From positions 7,378,001 through 7,442,000 of the forward strand of contig OZ176056.1 of NCBI GenBank assembly GCA_964247055.1: a DNA stretch of 64,000 nucleotides, written 5' to 3'. This DNA comes from Paragordius varius (taxonomy: Eukaryota > Nematomorpha). Shown here piece after piece: positions 25,401 to 37,177 of the stretch. The translations under genes and the position numbers were made by a program. Below the pieces are notes generated by a model. That model saw only the letters and a program-made list of their open reading frames with translations, had not been told where the DNA came from and made no database searches. Every line of letters begins with the position of its first letter. Position 1 is the stretch's first letter.

Positions 25401-27634
25401 GTAAATGATATATAATAAATTTTAAGAATGACCAAATTATATAAGTATATATTCCATTTAATTTTTATAAAAATATAAATAATATTCTTTTTATTTAAAC
25501 AATGTTTTTTTTTAGTTTGGTTTTGGTTATTTAACATATATTTAATAATTAAAATTATTTATTAAGATTAGCACGTAATTTTTATATTTTTATTTTTTGT
25601 TTTACACCAAAACTTAGAATGAAAACGTAATTTTTTACGTTTTATCTTGAATATCTTATAATATTGATAAATCGAACTTCATTGATGGTAATCATACAGA
25701 TTAACTAAATCTAAAAAATAATTTTTTAAAAAAAGACAGTATACTTATTTAAATTCAACATAAACTTTATAATACTTATCATTTAAATTATATAAATATA
25801 TATATTTATATATAATATATTTCTAATGCCCACTGGTAACCTAAAACAACGAATTTTATTTGAAAAAAAAATCCAAGATTTAAAAATATAGGTTGTGTTT
25901 AATTTTTACGTTTTGTCTTTTGTTTAATATCAATAGATTATATTTTTAAATGTTTTAAACAAAAAATTATTTCAAGGATAAAACAAATTTTTTTAATATA
26001 TCATTTACAGTTCATCACCCCACAATTCAAATTCACCCTCGTACAATATAAATTTACTCTAAAATAAATTATGCGTTTTTTTACATTAAAAATACCTTTT
26101 TAAAATATGAAATTCTGTTTAAAATTAATATAATGCTAAAAAATAATAAATTATGTCTTAAAAAATTATTTCATCCTAATGATGAGTCATATTAGTCCAA
26201 AAACACATAATTTATTTTTAGGTTGAAATCGAATTGTTTAAGGGTATTATTGAACTGTTCAAGGGTGAAATTGAATTGTTCAAGGGTGAAATTGAATTGT
26301 TCAAGGGTGAATTTGAATTGTTTAAGGGTGAATTTGAATCGTAAATGGTATATTGAAACAAAATAAATCATAATAAAACAATAAAATCAAAATAAAATAA
26401 TTAGATTTGGGATGTTCGATGGGAAAAAGAACCATGGCACATATTCCCTGCCATGTCTGAGCCTATGAAAAATAAATTATGTGCCTTATATGAAAATGAT
26501 TGCATTTTCGACAAATTTGAACTTTGTTGGAATGGCCATGATAAGTATGATTCGAATCGAATTAATTAGATGGCATGTATAAAAATATAGTTTGAGTGAT
26601 AAACATTATCCTATAAAAATTTTTTTTTTGCAAAATCATAGTATGTGTTTTGTCTTTTTTTCTCTGAAAATAACACATTTTAATTAAATTTTAGTACAAT
26701 GGTTTTTGAAATATATTATTATATATACGGTAAGTAAAAATTGGAATTATACGGACAAAATATTTTAAATGAAGCTTTCTCGACAGTTTTATTCACATGT
26801 TCAATAAACTTTAAACTAATAAAAATGTTTTTATTTGCTAAGACTTTACTATTATTGGAGTAATTTTATACTTTAAGTTAATTTAATAGAGGTTTAAAAC
26901 TGAAAATAGCCAATTGGTGTTATAATTAGTTTTTGCTTTTCAAGCTTTTATTTAGGCCATGCTTTTTTCAAATTGTTAATATCATTCATTTTTAATTGAT
27001 CCAAAATTTAGAGTACATAACAATTGATAGCAACTGTTCAACTGTTTTAAAAGCATAGCATTTTTTACACATATGTTTTTTGATTTGATGGAATTCGGCA
27101 TTTTAAAATATACTTTCAAATTCAATTAATTTGACTTAAAATGCGATTTTTAAATTTAAGTTTGAATAAAGTTACATAAAGTTATAGGATTTATTAAAAC
27201 TCTTCACATAAGAAAACGTAATATTGTGTTATTTTAATGAAAATTCATATTTTAATGTCACTCAAAGATCAACCACAATATTGAATTTATTACACACCTT
27301 TTTTTTATACTAAACTTAATATATTTTTATTTCATTTTTAACGGGCAAAATCCTATCATGATGTAAATGTAAAAATACTGTATTAACTTTTTTTTTAATT
27401 TATTATTAGCGGAATATTGACAGGGTCCTACAATAATTTATTTCGCATTTTTGATTTGAACAATTTGACGGAATCCACGTATCAAGCCACCGTACCTGAC
27501 ACTAACCCAATAAAATTTGATTTAGTTCGGGAAAATGATGCTCATTGTTTTAAAACAACTCATAATAATAATAATAATGCTACTTTTATGGGTGGTGCTG
27601 CTTCTAAAAATGTAACTGGTCTTGGTTCTAGGTA

Positions 27635-27673
<39 letters not shown>

Positions 27674-30600
27674 TTTCATTTATTGAAATTTAGATTGATT
27701 TATGTGTAAATTGCATATATTTATTTTAAAATATTTGTTGAAACTCTAAAATGTGTATTATTGGTTTGGCCCAGTTATTGGGATTCCATGGATTAATTTA
27801 CGATATATGTCTCTATCATTTGTTGCGTTTCGAGGTATGTTCAGGAATTTAAAATCTTGTCCTATGATTTGAGTCCAAGTTGTTTTAGGCCTCTCTTTAC
27901 GGTTGGTGGCAGAAATCTGTAAATCAAGAATTTCCTTTGCAGGTGAGTCTATACTGGATCTGTCTGTGTGTCCAAAATACCGAGGTCTATTTGTTCTGAT
28001 AAAAGCTGTTATTGGTTCTAGTTCAATGGTAGGATTTATCATCATATATTTTAGCATTTTATCTTCCGTTCTTTTCAATCTCGATTTTAATGTTTTTGTG
28101 ATTGCCCAGGTTTCGCAGGCGTGGTAAGGGTAGGGCCGACACCCACTTTGAACATTTTGATTTTATTTTTTACGGTCATGTCTTTATGTGTCAATACATA
28201 TTTGAGTTGGTTAAATTTTGCCCAGCCGAGTTTGATTCTATGTGATATGGTTGTTTGAGGGTCTCCATTATTATTACTGATATTACCTAAATAGGTGAAA
28301 TCGTTGACAATTTCGAACCTACAATCTTCGATACTAAACTCCCTAGATTTAGAGATGTTTGGTTTCCCTGATATACAGCTTTGGCATTTAAAATTTTTAT
28401 TGTCGACTAATTTTCCTTAATAATTTGGTAATATATAATATCTTTGATTTTTTATGTTTAATTTTACACTCTATTACCTTTTGGGGTAGTTTTTCTTAGC
28501 AGAGCGAATCGAAATCTGAGGATTCTAAAAGTATTCAAGATATTAAACCGAATTCAAAAATATGCTTTCGTTAGCGCTTTAGGCGCATTATACATTTTTT
28601 TTAAAAAAATGTAAAATTGTAAAAAATCCTCCTCTCAAACTTTTTTGCCGCCATTTTTATATTGGTTAGAAAATAATTAAAATAATTATTTTTATTAATT
28701 TTTTATTTTAATATCAACTGTTCGTTACAATTGTGTTTTGGAGCTGTAGACTCCATGGAATTCACAAACTTTTAAATAGTCTACGCTTTTTTATTAAATA
28801 TTTTGATAATTAAATTTTAACTAAAATAACTTTTAAAACTGTAGTTGTATTATAAAATTGAGCTTTGGGGCATAAAACTACCCTAAAATGTTAACTATGA
28901 CAAAAAAGTGAAAAGGTAAGGAAGGAATTGTTAATAACAATTGTTTTATAAGCTGGCAAAAAATTTTTGTCAAATTTTTATTGTGTTTTTATAAGAAAAA
29001 TGGGGGATATTTTGAATTTTAATATAAAATATCATATGTAATACTATTCATAGGTTTTTTTAGTTTAACATCCGACAATTAACCATAAATTGATACTTTT
29101 TACCCGTAATTAAGTTTTGTTAATTGTTTTCTTATAAGTTTTTATGGAGAAAAATGGAATATATAGTAGACCTTAAAAAGTGAGACTTTCAGGTAATGTG
29201 AGGATAATTTTTAGTTATTTAATCATTAAAATATTTAAATAAGGAAAACAACACATATTGTTCTTGTGCAAAAATTATAATTTTAATAACTTTCATAAAC
29301 AGAAAATTGATTGAGATTTCTTAACTACCTTAAAAATTCATCTTTTGATGATGTCAATTCAGACCTGAACTTTAAATGTATATAAACTTTTAGAAAAAAG
29401 TATAATGATATTATACTACCTAACAACAGTAATTAATTTCTTTAAATTTCAACAAAAAAAATCATATTTTTACAAAAATTAAATGATTTTACAACTATAT
29501 ATGCCATTTAAATAACATTAATTGTGTTAACAAATCTATATGCCTTATTTCGCTACCCAAATAGGTGGTTTTTATATAAAAATTATTATCAAGGGTTATG
29601 ATGGTACTAAATTTGTTACTTTTATTTTTAATCATTTTTTAATGATTGAACTTTTAAGTTTAGGATTACCCCAACAAATATATTATTCTGTTAATTTTTA
29701 CGTTGTTTTACTTGTCTTTTTTTAAACTTTTGAATTTTAATGTAAAAATTTTTCCATATGTTTTTTACATTTATTTATATAGATATTTTCGCCCATTACG
29801 CCCTATAAGAATAATCCCTGGATATACACCTATAGTCCAAAATCACGTCTCTGTACCTTTAACGTTAAGTCAGAATCTTTTAACAAGCGCTGCAAGAAAG
29901 TTTCAAAAACGGTGGTTTAGTAACACATCTAGTAATTAATTTTTTTTAATTTAATTAAATTTTTTTCTTATATAATTTTTTGTTTTTTTTTTCATGTTTT
30001 TATAGTTATCTATATGAGTTTTTTTTGCAAAAACATATGGTTTGTAATACATTAATAAATTATTCAATTAAATATTTAAATTTAACATAATTTTTTGGGT
30101 CTTGAACAATTTTTTTTGAAGTTTTAGAAATATTCTCATAAATAATGATGTACTTTCAAACATTTTAACATGGTTTATTTGGCAATACTGAGAAAAATAG
30201 ATATATTGGTTTATTTTTGATAAAAAAAACTATAGATTCGCCTGAGGAAACTACAAATAATCCAGATGAAATGGAAATAAATATTAATGATATGGATACA
30301 ATTAACGATGATGAAAAGACGAATCCATTATCCCTTATGAATAGCAGTTCCAAAAATATTTATTCTACCAGGTAAAAAGAAATAAAATTTATTTGGCTAT
30401 AACTTGAAATACTTTTGTTAAAATCATTGAAATTCTGACATTTTGCCGTCTCTTTAAACCATATTTTTGTTTTATACAGTATATATATACCATTATTCAC
30501 CCTCGAACAATTCAAATTCACCCTTAAACAATTCAAATTCACCCTCAAATAAAATATATGTTTTTTGAGATAAAAAATTACCTATATTTTAATATATTTT

Positions 30601-31566
30601 TTAAAAATGAAAATTTTGTTTTTGATTAAAATAATACTGAAAAAATAATAAACTATGCCATAAAGATATATTTCTCATATAATTAATGAGTTTTATTAGT
30701 TCGAAAACACATAATTTATTTTTAGGGTGAATTTGAATTGTTCGAGGGTGAATTTGAGCTGTAAATGATATATAGCTATTATCTTTGTATATATTATAGG
30801 TTAGATTTATCGAGGCAAGATAGTTTGGATATGGATAATGAAAATATTCTCCAACCTAATAATACTTACAAGTCTAGAAAAGCTCTGTCCGACACAGAAG
30901 GCCCAGAAAATTCTAATAATATTGATCAAGATTTTTATCAAGAATATTCTAATGATTCTGATGATTCTGAAGAGTTTGATTCTAAATCAAATAATTCAGA
31001 TTCTGAAACTTCGACCAACAATACCTCTGGGGGTGATAATGTTTACACTTCACTAACAACATACCGGGATGATCACAATACTAGTTTTGATGAAGGTATA
31101 TATATTATATATTGTGTGTATGTCTTTAAAAAGTTTTACAAAGAATTTGACCCTAATATTAGGAAACATATTGCCAAATATTGAGCCAAGTATTGTTTAT
31201 AAGGTTTTAGGTCTGTTTCGCTTGAAGAATTGATTTATATATGGTGAGGAAAGAGTTTTAATTAGTGAAAAAATATGATTATAACACTTGAATTTCAAGA
31301 TAGACATAATTGTTTCAACTTTTTGTAGAATATTTAATTATAGAAATCGAGTATCAAAAATAATATAGATGCGAGCCCAATTCATTTTTATTTAAGGTTT
31401 TTACGTCAATTAAAACATATTTTTTTTTGTTTTATTTTATACTAAAATATTTATCACCTTATATAATTTAACAAAAAGTTCACTAATTTTTTAATTACAT
31501 CACAAATTTTATTAATTTGATATACTATAACGAATCCATATTGTAATAATAATTTGAACTTACCTT

Positions 31567-31616
<50 letters not shown>

Positions 31617-32357
31617 ATTTACCCTCGAACAAATCAAATTTACCCTAAAATTATCTGTTTTCGGTCTAGTATATCATTAATATGAAATATATCCTAATGG
31701 CATAGTTTACTATTTTTTCACTATTATTTAAATTTTAAACGAAATTTCATTTTTGAAAATATGTTATGATTTTTAATCTTAAAAACACTTACTTTATTAT
31801 AGGGTGAATTTGAAGTGTTTGAGGGTGAATTTGAATTGTTCAAGGATGAATTTGAATCGTTCGAGGATAAATTTGAATTGTTCGAGGGTCAATTTGAATT
31901 GTTCGAGGTAACTGTAAATGGCATTACATATTTACGCATTTTATTCAGTAAGATTCTAATTTTAAACAATTACATTTATATTATACCACCTTAATCTAAT
32001 TTGGATGTAGGTAAAAAACGTCGGAATAAAACGAAACGTGCAAAATCTAGTCCTATAACAACAACCTTAGGTACATCCTTTGAACCAAATGACAGTACCA
32101 CCACAAGCATTACCAAAAATAGGCGACAAAAAGCCCGACAAAGAAATAAACCCCAAAAAGGTGCTAAAAATAGCATGGGAACGACGCAATCTTCGTTTAA
32201 TCGAGATTCTGTTCTTATACCTATCCCTGAATCTCAAACGCTTGGAATTGATTCTTTTGATTTTGGGAAAAAGATTTTACATGCCAGTTGGCACCCGCGG
32301 GAAGATATAACCGCCATAGCTACCAACAATAATTTATATCTTTTTCAACGCATCTAA
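14566..32357 (+). CDS. PPP2R2: PP2A B55 regulatory subunit, 14 exons (about 797 aa)
   Basis: This WD40-propeller subunit selects substrates for protein phosphatase 2A. Exons with matching phases: 14566-14572, 14604-14666, 14933-15105, 15931-16090, 16718-16908, 21659-21806, 23524-23688, 24705-24901, 26405-26544, 27410-27631, 29783-29931, 30236-30371, 30800-31095, 32011-32357. Family hallmarks in order: [117 protein letters not shown] and [12 protein letters not shown]. Usual family length is about 450; the excess is an Asn-rich insert in exon 8 and ~300 low-complexity residues between FRIFD and GIDSFDF (exons 10-14), basic then acidic ([12 protein letters not shown]). Exon 1 (M-E-D) needs a 31-nt intron and is tentative. 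Exon 11 is supported by phase only. Identity is secure. Confidence 0.95.
16876..20540 (+). repeat. Intronic tandem array carrying copies of the exon 5 end and its splice donor
   Basis: Intron 5 of B55 is filled by ~150-170-bp units starting at the real exon 5 tail. Each unit repeats about 33 bp of the exon 3' end (consensus GTATAAAATCGACCGAACTA then ATG|GT) followed by GATTTATTTAAAAATAC, a T-run, AAAGATTTATCTGTTGGTAT, TTAAAATTTAGTTTGGGT, GCATGGGTTATTATAAGGAA and a short TA tract. I count about 18 copies of the exon-like core, for example near 17147, 17311, 17461, 17609, 17782, 17949, 18118, 18411, 18718, 19007, 19308, 19627, 19897, 20184 and a worn one at 20513. TA microsatellites interrupt it at 17259-17285, 19545-19592 and 20303-20342. 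Confidence 0.9.
20664..20935. repeat. MITE family A, degenerate copy 3 (B55 intron 5)
   Basis: It has ACACCATTTACGATTCAAAT, then CTCTAAAAATAAATTATGTG at the left, and the shared core with ACTCATTATTATTAATG. The right arm is worn (AATTTAATTGTTTGAGGG). Confidence 0.6.
22040..22205. repeat. MITE family B, left half (B55 intron 6)
   Basis: TTTA|CAATAAAAATTGAAATTATA is followed by CGGACAAAACGTAAAAATAT and TTTTTTTCTAAAAGACAA, as in the full copy at 23752-24026. The right end is not clear. Confidence 0.6.
22421..22602. mobile_element. MITE of the CAGTATGCATTTTAATGG family, copy 3 (B55 intron 6)
   Basis: The right end reads AACCATTTAAATGCATACTG|TA. Inner arms hold CATTACTGTGTTGCAAATTG. The left end (AAAGTATTCATATTAATAG) is diverged and abuts a TA microsatellite. 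Confidence 0.7.
22890..23545 (+). repeat. Tandem array copying the exon 7 acceptor and first 22 bp
   Basis: Units of about 150-160 bp. The core ATAATGGTAGATATAGTTGA followed by TCTTAAACCACA occurs with its exon-like start at about 23064, 23225 and 23372 (the last with CGTAG in place of GGTAG), and at the real exon 7 (23524). In the upstream copies the sequence after CCACA is TAACCTTTTGATGTCCTAA, which would stop the frame; in the real exon it is AAATATGGAGGATTTGAG. Between cores lie ATCAATTTTTACAATTTTTA and GAATAAACCCCGTAAAAATT. A fourth, partial unit without a good core begins near 22890. Confidence 0.88.
23752..24026. mobile_element. MITE family B, full copy (275 bp; B55 intron 7)
   Basis: TA|CAGTAAAATTTGAAATTATA at the left and TATAATTTCAATTTTTACTG|TA at the right form the inverted repeat. 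Subterminal ACGTTTTGCCCG is the inverse of the CGGACAAAACGT seen in other copies. The TA at both edges suggests Tc1/mariner-type insertion. It begins 63 bp after the exon 7 donor. Confidence 0.8.
24500..24710. mobile_element. Palindromic insertion flanked by a duplication of the exon 8 acceptor
   Basis: The direct repeat ACTAGTGTTT occurs at 24500-24509 and at 24700-24709; the second copy is the real acceptor (AG at 24703-24704) and the first bases of exon 8. Between them lies an imperfect inverted repeat: GAATTGTCAAACATACGTTT and CTTGATTTTGCTTTG at the left, and TCAATCAAAAATGTATGTTT with AAGTAAAATCAATC at the right. It could form a hairpin just upstream of exon 8. Confidence 0.65.
26000..26352. 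repeat. MITE family A, copy 4 (B55 intron 8)
   Basis: ATATCATTTACAGTTCATC opens and GAATCGTAAATGGTATA closes. The right arm holds five or more tandem GGGTGAAATTGAATTGTTCAA-type units of 21 bp, more than the left arm. It ends 53 bp before exon 9. Confidence 0.8.
27758..28405 (-). mobile_element. LINE fragment: 3' part of a non-LTR reverse transcriptase ORF (B55 intron 10)
   Basis: On the minus strand the block reads [19 protein letters not shown], then [20 protein letters not shown], then (after a frame change near 28110-28135 and loss of coherence there) CETWAITK, and finally [27 protein letters not shown] and a stop. This order (YLG ... KFNQL ... CETW ... R-x-x-x-FGH ... RPK-x-T-W) is the C-terminal tail of animal endonuclease/reverse-transcriptase ORFs of the Jockey/RTE kind. 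At least one frameshift is present, and the catalytic core lies beyond the truncated 5' end. A 5'-truncated dead copy, antisense to B55. Confidence 0.8.
28471..28890. repeat. MITE family C, copy 1 (B55 intron 10)
   Basis: It starts CTATTACCTTTTGGGGTAGT and ends GGGGCATAAAACTACCCTAA. Inside, TATCAACTGTTCGTTACAAT and GTGTTTTGGAGCTGTAGACT are shared with the copies at 36728-37177 and 59385-60076. It lies next to the LINE fragment. Confidence 0.7.
30487..30773. repeat. MITE family A, copy 5 (B55 intron 12)
   Basis: A representative copy. The left arm is TATACCATTATTCACCCTCG followed by AACAATTCAAATTCACCC twice. The right arm is TTTTTAGGGTGAATTTGAAT, TGTTCGAGGGTGAATTTGAG and CTGTAAATGATATATA. The inner core has TTATGTGTTTTTTGAG-type and CGAAAACACATAATTTATTT segments that are also inverted. 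It ends 26 bp before the exon 13 acceptor. Confidence 0.82.
31565..31925. repeat. TA tract followed by MITE family A, copy 6 (B55 intron 13)
   Basis: A TA microsatellite at about 31570-31612 runs into TTCAAATTTACCCTCGAAC. The right arm carries five tandem GAATTTGAATTGTTCGAGG-type units and ends CTGTAAATGGCATTA. It ends 85 bp before exon 14. Confidence 0.75.
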
Positions 32358-32419
32358 GAACGAGCATTGTTTATAATATAAATCAGTAAAAACATAAAAT
32401 TATAAAGGGTGACAAGTTA

Positions 32420-32425
32420 AATAAA
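32420..32425 (+). promoter_or_regulatory. Candidate polyadenylation signal of B55
   Basis: AATAAA, 62 bp after the B55 stop codon. The placement is reasonable; the motif is common by chance here. Confidence 0.4.
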
Positions 32426-33332
32426 CTAAAAGACTCCTTTTTTAATATATGATATATGATAGCTAAGTATTCTTTTTTAAACCCTGTATTTTTAGCTTTC
32501 TAACCTATGGTTTAAGGTGCAAAATATGGGATAGATTTGTAAATTGGTAACACACATATTCTGTATGAAATTATATTTAGAATGATATACAAAAAAATTA
32601 GGTTTTAATAAAGCATGACCTTGTAAAGTTTTTACGTTTTGTTTTATATCGAGAATATCCAAGATAGACATGATATGATATCACGTTAACTTTTTTCAAA
32701 AATACTCTGTCTGATAATATGCACACAAACACACCCACTTAAAATTTTGGAATTACCTACAACTTTTGTAAATAATTTGGATTTAAATTATGATTTTTAA
32801 TTTTTTTCAAATAATATTATTTTAGGCTATACCATATCCTATCCTATCATATTCAACTGTAAATATAAATTATATAAATTAATTTTATTAATTTGATTCT
32901 TCCTATATTTATCCACCTTGATTTTCTCCTTAAAAAATAAAATTTTTAATTATGTCAACAATTATGTAATTATAATTACATTTGCCACGTCTCTTTGATT
33001 ACTGAAAAAAATATTTTTAATTGTAAATAATTTATTATGAAATAAATATGTTGTAACATATAATGCTATTTGACAAAATTTTACTATTTACCTGCAATTT
33101 TTGCGGCTTACAAAAATATGAGTTACAAAAAATATTTTGAAATTTGTATTTGATATTTACACAAAATTTAAGCTTTTTCGAATTTTGGCTAAATATAAAT
33201 GGCAAATCAATTATCTTTTATGCTTTTAAATTTAATTACCGTGTGAATTTGGAATAGAATATAATTAATTCATGGCTACTGTAGAGTTCAACCCATTTAA
33301 TTATTTTATATTTTTTCATATTCTCTCATAGA
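32426..33332. other. Intergenic AT-rich DNA
   Basis: No gene or clear element seen. Confidence 0.5.
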
Positions 33333-33600
33333 TATACCATTAAATTCAAATTCACCCTTAAACAATTCAAAATCACCCTCAAATAAATTAAAATCAAAAT
33401 TACCTATATATTTTTAAAAAATGGAATTTTGTTTAAAATTAAAACTTTACTGAAAAATGATTAATCTAAGCCATAAAGATATATTTCATATTAAACATGA
33501 GGTATATTAGCTCGAAAACACATAATTTATATTCAGGGGTATTTGAATTGTTCGAGGGTTTTGAAATGTTCAAGTGTGAATTTGAATTGTAAATGGTATA
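33333..33600. repeat. MITE family A, copy 7
   Basis: GATATACCATTAAATTCAAA opens, and GAATTGTAAATGGTATATAT closes. The arms hold CACCCTTAAACAATTCAAAA and GAATTGTTCGAGGGTTTTG. Confidence 0.78.
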
Positions 33601-34963
33601 TATCAAATAATTTTTGTCCATAATTAAATAAAACAATATGATTTTTTAAGATATAAAAAATGTGTTTAATTTGAGCCATATATGTTTTTTTAAAATGCAA
33701 CTGTATTATTGGCTAGAAAAATAATGTGAATTGACAAATAATAAAGTCCGCCCCGTTATATGAACACCTCCTACAAAAAACTTTGTTGCTGAATTTTATA
33801 TGTTTTATTAAAGTCTATCGATACCGAATCGGAATATGATCATTAACTCAGTCTAACTCTTATATATGTTTAAAAAATTATAGTATCTATCATACAATCC
33901 AAAATAACTTAGTTTTATTTTGGAACATTGAATTACTGCATTCTTTAACCGAGGGTTAAAAACTAGTTCCCATCATTTTATTGCAAAGTGCAGCTTTGAA
34001 TAAACAAAAATTCGACATGTTTTAAAAATTATGATTGTCCTTAAATAAAATATGAATGATCACCATATATTCTAGATTGAACTTCGTTTTCCGGAAAAAG
34101 TAGTCGTTTTAAATCGCGTTTTAGTGTTAAAAAACAACTATTTTTATATGTGGTGACAGAGGGATCAATTTAAGAAAGTTATCTTGGCATATTATATAAA
34201 TGAATCATTAATATCCAAATGTCTAATATGGATGACCTTTCGAAAAGTTTTTATAGTCTACGTTCTACAGTAGTTTTATATTAATGGTGAACTTTTTTTG
34301 CCATTGATAGAAACTCACGTATTTAACTATGTATTCTGTTGCATGCATGATTTTTTTCTATAAATATATACCTTCATATAAGTTTCAATAAAAATTGGAA
34401 AAAATTAATTAAGAACAAAATTTATTGATTTTTATCTTTTGTTTTTTTTCGTCATTAGGGACCACCTTAGAAATTAGAGAGAGAGACGCAATTATCATAA
34501 AATATATATAGCAAGTCTAATATGTTTTAAAAATGTATTGCATATTAAAATATTCCTGGATTTACTTTTTTAAGGAATGCTATATATCAAGGTCAAATGC
34601 ACCTCGTAACAAGTGTCACACATCTCTATTTATATTTATATATCTTTATAAATTGCTTCTTTTGTTTTGTATAATATAATTAACATATATGATGGGATTC
34701 TCTCAGGTATCTTGAAAAAATTAATAAATATCTAATATAATAATATGTTATATACCTTCATATTCAATTAAACTTAACACTTTTGAAGCAAATCCAACAT
34801 GTTTCCATTTAAACTCAAAATTTTTCCTAATCAACATTAATTAATTTTATGCATGGCATGTATCATCGGTATATTTCTTCAAGTTTTTAATTAAATTTCA
34901 TATTGCATAAGGGTTAAAGTTTTCTTTGAAACATTTAATTTAAAATTATTTGTAATATATACC
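33601..34963. other. Intergenic AT-rich DNA
   Basis: No supported gene or transposon. It lies between two family A copies. Confidence 0.5.
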
Positions 34964-35286
34964 ATACAGTTTAAATTTACCCTTAACTAAAATATATTAA
35001 CCCTTGAACGATTTATATTCACACTCGAACAACTCAAATTCACCCTAAAAATAAATTATGTGTTTTTTAAGATAAAAAATTACCTATATTTTTTTTATTT
35101 TTTAAAAAATGAAATTTCCTCCAAAAATAATATACTCAAAAACTAATAAATTATGCCATAAAGATATATTACATATGAATAATGAGTTATATTAGCCCGA
35201 AAACACATAAATTATTTTTAGGGTGAATTTGAGTTCGAGAGTGAGTTTGTATCGTTCAAAGGTGAATTTGAACCGTAAATGGTATA
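34964..35286. repeat. MITE family A, copy 8
   Basis: ATACCATACAGTTTAAATTT and CCCTTAACTAAAATATATTA begin it; GAACCGTAAATGGTATATAT ends it. Core and arm subunits are as in the other copies. Confidence 0.78.
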
Positions 35287-35394
35287 TATTAAAAAAACAA
35301 AAATGAATATCAATTAAATATTAAGTGACTGACTATACATGGTAATTAAAAATTTTTCATTTAAAATCAGTTTATTACAAAAATGGATTATGTT

Positions 35395-35690
35395 TGAGTG
35401 AAAGTCTTTTTGTCGATTGTTAAGTAAGTGGCGTAGAGGGGAGAAGGGGGGGGGGGGCAGATGCATAGGGAGCCATAGTTGAAGGGGCGTTGGGTTTTAA
35501 AAAAATTTAATTTTATTTAAAAAAATAGGTATTTATAAGTTTTTATTTTAAATATAATACTTAAAAAATCACTCATTTATGAGTGTTCCACGGTTTGAAT
35601 TTGATTATTTTATAAAATTCAAGGGATAGCTTAGAGGGGGCGCTATCACGGATTCATATATTGGGCGCCAGAAATGTAAGCTACGCATCT
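35395..35690. mobile_element. Non-autonomous hAT-like element, second copy of the 3271-3532 family
   Basis: AGTGGCGTAGAGGGGAGAAG, a G-run, GCCATAGTTGAAGGGGCGTT and the right end GCCAGAAATGTAAGCTACGC match the copy at 3271-3532 in order and orientation. I could not see a clean target duplication. Confidence 0.6.
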
Positions 35691-36727
35691 GGAAAAGTGC
35701 TAAGTTTGGGAAACATGTAAAGTTAATATAAACAGTTTTGATTGATTTCAAATTACGATGAATTTAAATACTAATTCCTAAAAGATATATTATAGATTCG
35801 AATAATTTTTTACCTCATGCAACTTTTTACATCTAATTTATTTTTAAAAAAAATTCAAAACACCCTTCTTTACTATTCCCTATAAAAATTATATATTCGG
35901 TACATTTTAACTTTACAATTTTTTATGGTCATTTTTGTTTAAATAATTTTATACCTATTTTCTAAGAGACAAAGTTAAGTGTATTGTATAGGGCACTAAA
36001 TTGTTTCCGATTTCAGAATTAAGAGATCAAAAGCATATTTAATACCGACGCCCTGTCTACCTTTTAAGGTTTATTTTAGCCTTTATGTGTGGCCCAAATG
36101 TAAAATGGTACTGTAAGGAATAAATCAAACAGTTTCTAATCTATATATTAAAAATTATTTTAAAAATCTTAAAAAATGACCTTTTTTATAAAAAAATATC
36201 ATTTCTTGTAGACACGAGAAGGCTCACGTGAACTATGGGTATAAACAGGAAAATAAAAAATTTTAAATTTTTTTTTATATTTTTATGAACGACGCTAAGA
36301 AATGGAAGTTACATTAATAAATTTTAAAGGTTAACTAAAAGGATTAATTTGGGGTTTGATTTATTATTTTATTTAGATAATTTGTTGTAGAGTTTTTTAA
36401 AAAATAAGGAAATTATTTTAAAGTTTGCGTGACTGACTATGGACCCTAATTTTTTACATTTTCAAATTGAATAATAATAATATGTTATTTATAAAATATT
36501 TTATAAATTTTATTTAACATTTTTGCTACAATCATCTAATTAAAATTTTATGATATATTTAAAAGATAAATTGATAACAAATATATAAAATTATTTTTTT
36601 AACAATAATCTATTGAGAATTGTTTAGGGGTTAATATGGTCCTAAAATCAAGATATTTTTAAATATCCATTTTCCATAATTTCGCAATCAAACAATTATG
36701 TGCAATCTAACTTAACACTTCAAGATA
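35691..36727. other. Intergenic AT-rich DNA
   Basis: No supported feature. Confidence 0.5.
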
Positions 36728-37177
36728 TTTTGGGGTAGTTTTATATCCCAGAGCGATAAAAAATTTGAATATCCTATACCTAAGGCATATACTAAATTAA
36801 AAATATACTTTTTAACTTTTAGGGGCGCATACAAAAATTTTTTAAAAATGTAAAATTATATAAAACTGACATCGCCGCCATTTTTTTGTATTTATTTTTT
36901 TTGCTATACAATAGGCAAATAAAGGTATATTTAGGATAAAAGAAATAAGTAATTAACTTAAATAGGCTCTCAGGTTGCATTTTACCAGCAAAAATTTGAT
37001 ATTTATTTAATATCAGCTGTTTAGTTCAATCGTGTTTTGGAGCTGTCCCTATTTGTGATTCAGAAGTCACAAAACTATAGAAAATATAATCCATCTTATT
37101 TTTTTAAAGGAATGTTCAATAATTAAATTAAGTGAAACAGTTGTTTTTGAGCTCTAGAATATAAAACTACCCCAATA
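36728..37177. repeat. MITE family C, copy 2 (about 450 bp)
   Basis: The ends are TTTTGGGGTAGTTTTATATC and GAATATAAAACTACCCCAAT, a clear inverted repeat. Inside, TATCAGCTGTTTAGTTCAAT and CGTGTTTTGGAGCTGTCCCT are shared with the other copies. No coding. Confidence 0.78.

Noticed and set aside
29783-29939. B55 exon 11 as an independent short gene
   Set aside because: It is preceded by an acceptor, and its start and end phases fit exactly between exons 10 and 12, so it is treated as a B55 exon.
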